A DNA stretch of 64,000 nucleotides from Karalla daura (taxonomy: Eukaryota; Chordata; Actinopteri; Chaetodontiformes; Leiognathidae): contig CM055205.1 in NCBI GenBank assembly GCA_029224185.1, positions 8,309,688 to 8,373,687 of the forward strand, written 5' to 3'. Position 1 is the stretch's first letter. Each line of letters opens with the position of its first letter. The position numbers and the translations under genes were made by a program. Positions 61,813-64,000 of the stretch are shown piece by piece. The notes beneath the pieces are model-generated. The model did no database searches, was not told the origin of the DNA, and was given only the letters and a program-made list of their open reading frames with translations.

Positions 61813-61854
<42 letters not shown>
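61813..61854. repeat. 42-base poly-G run
   Basis: Uninterrupted guanines, followed by TTGGG. Length is likely to vary or to be mis-measured by sequencing. Confidence 0.93.
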
Positions 61855-61856
<2 letters not shown>

Positions 61857-64000
61857 GGGTATCAGGCGGGTGTGCAGTTCACTGCCAGATCCACTGAAGG
61901 CCAACAGCAGAGCAAATGTTGAACCTGCAATTTGGAAGCGCCCAACTTCCGGCAATTAAAAGGGGAGAACATTTTTTTTACTTTGGCTTTGTTTATTAGA
62001 AATGTCTGTACCCAGGAAGATACTGAAACGGCAGCTAAAAATGGACGAATCTGACTAGGGACAGAACGTGACATGTTATAAGAGTGAGGCAAACCAAACT
62101 ACCCCACAACTCCAAAATAGTGTTAATGAAAATGTAAAATGGTGAAATGTCAGTGAACGTGCTCCTGGTTCTTCCTCAACATGTCAGCCTGGCTTAAACG
62201 TATCAGGCTGGATGTGTTTGGGCTCCATAACTGTATCAATCCACTTACTACCTAGTTTGGAAAGTCTGTTTTTTTGCAAGGGTTGCAAAGTCATGTGACT
62301 GTCCCTGTGAGTGGCAGGCCAGACAAGCCAATCGGCACGCACGCGTAATCTGAGAGATTTCTGATGGAACCACTGTTCCGTAGCTTCTACGTGGGCAGCA
62401 GAAAACCAGGCTCACAAACCACTCAACCGTTACAGGTCGCCTCCAAAACTCAGCCTACTTGTGCGGAGGCGACGCGAGAAGTCGACCAACAGGTTCGCCA
62501 GTCTTCGCCCTGCGCTCTCAACTCCCTGGAAAGTGAAACCTCCGCACACGGGTTCTGAGCGCGATTAGCGCCGTGAACTGTCGAGCTGTTGCACAAGCGC
62601 CTGCCCCATGGATCCGCATGCCTGTGTGCAGGCGGCGGGCCCTGAGCCTCAACGCCGCGCAGCCTCGGCCCCCGGGGTGGGAGCAAGTCTGAACAGGGCG
62701 CGATTAATCACTCAGCACAGAACCAAGAATACATTACTACTGAACGTGACATCACCCGTCGTCCCGGCCTATCAGGGCAGAGTGATGTCAACAGGCCCGG
62801 GCACGCCGCTGGAGACGCTACACTCCCGACACGGTGGAGGAAAATGAGACGCAAACCGACTTGTGCCGTGCGCCATCACCAGCTTTGTCCTCGCCAAGCA
62901 CGAGTCAGTGGTGACTGGTCTGACTAATCACCTGAGGGTCACGCATGATGGAGCGGACCAGGCCTCCGATGAGCAATAATTCCTCCTTTTCGATTAAACA
63001 AGAAGAAGAAGAAGAAGCTTGAACTATCTGGATTGATTAAAAGTCAGGGCAGAGGGTGTCAAACAAAAACAATCCCACCCACCCCCCCCCCCCCCCCGAC
63101 ATCCCTGCACACTCTCTGTGTCTGATAAGAGCTTAGAGTGAGTGAAGCCAGCTCCCGGCTGGCTGGACCTGCTCCACAGGCAGACAGACACCTCCAGCGT
63201 TATCCCCCCGTAAGCTTATCAATGGAGCGGTTTCCCCCCCCGAGGAGCTCGGCACGCCATGTAACCTGATGTTCCCAAACAACGCTGGTATCCGAGCGAG
63301 GTCGACCTCAACGTCGACTTATCGATGGAACGGTCGTCCAGCGCAGTTTTCCGCGTGCTCCGGCTGGCTTTTGTCGTCCTGTTTACAGTCGTGCGGCTCA
63401 CAGGATATCTGTAAACGCAGCACATCCTGCTCCCCTCGCCGTCTAGATAGTAGATATTGTTTATGTTCCCCGCGGCCCACTGAAAACACCCAGATTGTAA
63501 AACTGAAAGTCCAGTTTCAACCCGCAATCTCTGGAAGACTCGACACAGGGCACGTAAAAGTCAAAATTTGGTGTTTTGAAGTCTGGGACCTCAAAACTAC
63601 TTCCTACTTTACTGCGATGTGTTCATGTGCTTACTTGACAGTGACGCCACACAAAAAAGCCCCACAACAGGTTGCGGGGACATGATACAGATGGATGAGA
63701 TTTATGGCCACAGCTAAAAACGGGTTCAAAGTGTGCCTGGGAGAAGGGAATCCAGGTGCCCTGAGCCAAATCCCTCCCTCTCTGCGTCCATTTTGTCCAT
63801 TTAAGAACGCTTGCTCAGATGCTGCTCTTCATATTTGTCCTCTTTCAGCTCGCAACACATTACACTTAGTCACTCAGCAGACACTTTGATTCAAAGGGAC
63901 GTACATATGAAAAACATCCAAGCTTCTGAAAGAGACGATAGTTTAATAATAAATACAGCTCTACATATTTCAGACCGAGGGACGCAAGTAGTAATACAGG

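Larger units (their letters stand above)
60339..64000. other. pard6g upstream intron; first exon not found
   Basis: I searched the minus strand for the first PARD6 exon (motifs such as MNRSFHK and EVKSK before a GT) and did not find it. The stretch has a GC-rich part at about 60900-61400, then the AGGAG array, a poly-G run and C runs near 63075-63098. No other gene was recognised. Confidence 0.5.

Overview
The window is animal nuclear DNA, almost certainly from a ray-finned (teleost) fish, probably a percomorph. The evidence is split genes with GT-AG introns, vertebrate proteins that align best to fish forms, a Rex3-type retrotransposon with a GATG tail, several copies of a common fish interspersed repeat, and dense CA/GT, GA/CT and poly-G microsatellites. 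No bacterial operon, CRISPR array or convincing tRNA/rRNA gene was seen.

Six protein-coding genes could be read, all on the minus strand, so transcription runs right to left: pard6g (60338 to 34675, first exon beyond the right edge), bloc1s4 (31513-27789), a nutf2-like gene (24561-23295), rrm2b (22878-19101), mtdh (18196-14437) and laptm4b (6011 to 2103, last exons beyond the left edge). I rebuilt exons by hand from GT-AG sites; the phases close in frame for all six. mtdh next to laptm4b, with rrm2b nearby, matches the gene content of human 8q22. The genes do not form one pathway: cell polarity (pard6g), lysosome-related organelle biogenesis (bloc1s4), Ran import into the nucleus (nutf2-like), dNTP supply (rrm2b), RNA-binding/oncogenic scaffold (mtdh) and lysosomal membrane protein (laptm4b).

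Layout. 1-2102: laptm4b intron, no exon found. 2103-6011: laptm4b exons 5 to 1. 6012-9176: upstream/intergenic DNA. 9177-12464: a 1018-bp sequence, a 5'-truncated Rex3 element in plus orientation, then the same 1018 bp again with no difference noticed; it probably lies in or just past the mtdh 3'UTR. 12465-14436: mtdh 3' region. 14437-24561: mtdh, rrm2b and nutf2-like, tightly packed. 24562-27788: nutf2-like upstream region and bloc1s4 3' region. 27789-31513: bloc1s4. 31514-34674: intergenic plus pard6g 3'UTR. 34675-35792: large GC-rich last exon of pard6g. 35793-60115: one 24.3-kb pard6g intron with no recognisable gene but very long microsatellites. 60116-60338: PB1 exon. 60339-64000: upstream pard6g intron.

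The most unusual structure is the Rex3 insertion flanked by about 1 kb direct repeats. It has the exact geometry of a target-site duplication but is far longer than usual, so it is either a rare insertion product or an assembly join of two haplotypes. Other points of interest are CT microsatellites serving as polypyrimidine tracts at splice acceptors, complementary CA and GT tracts in the long pard6g intron, and an intron-bearing bloc1s4 whose mammalian counterpart is intronless.
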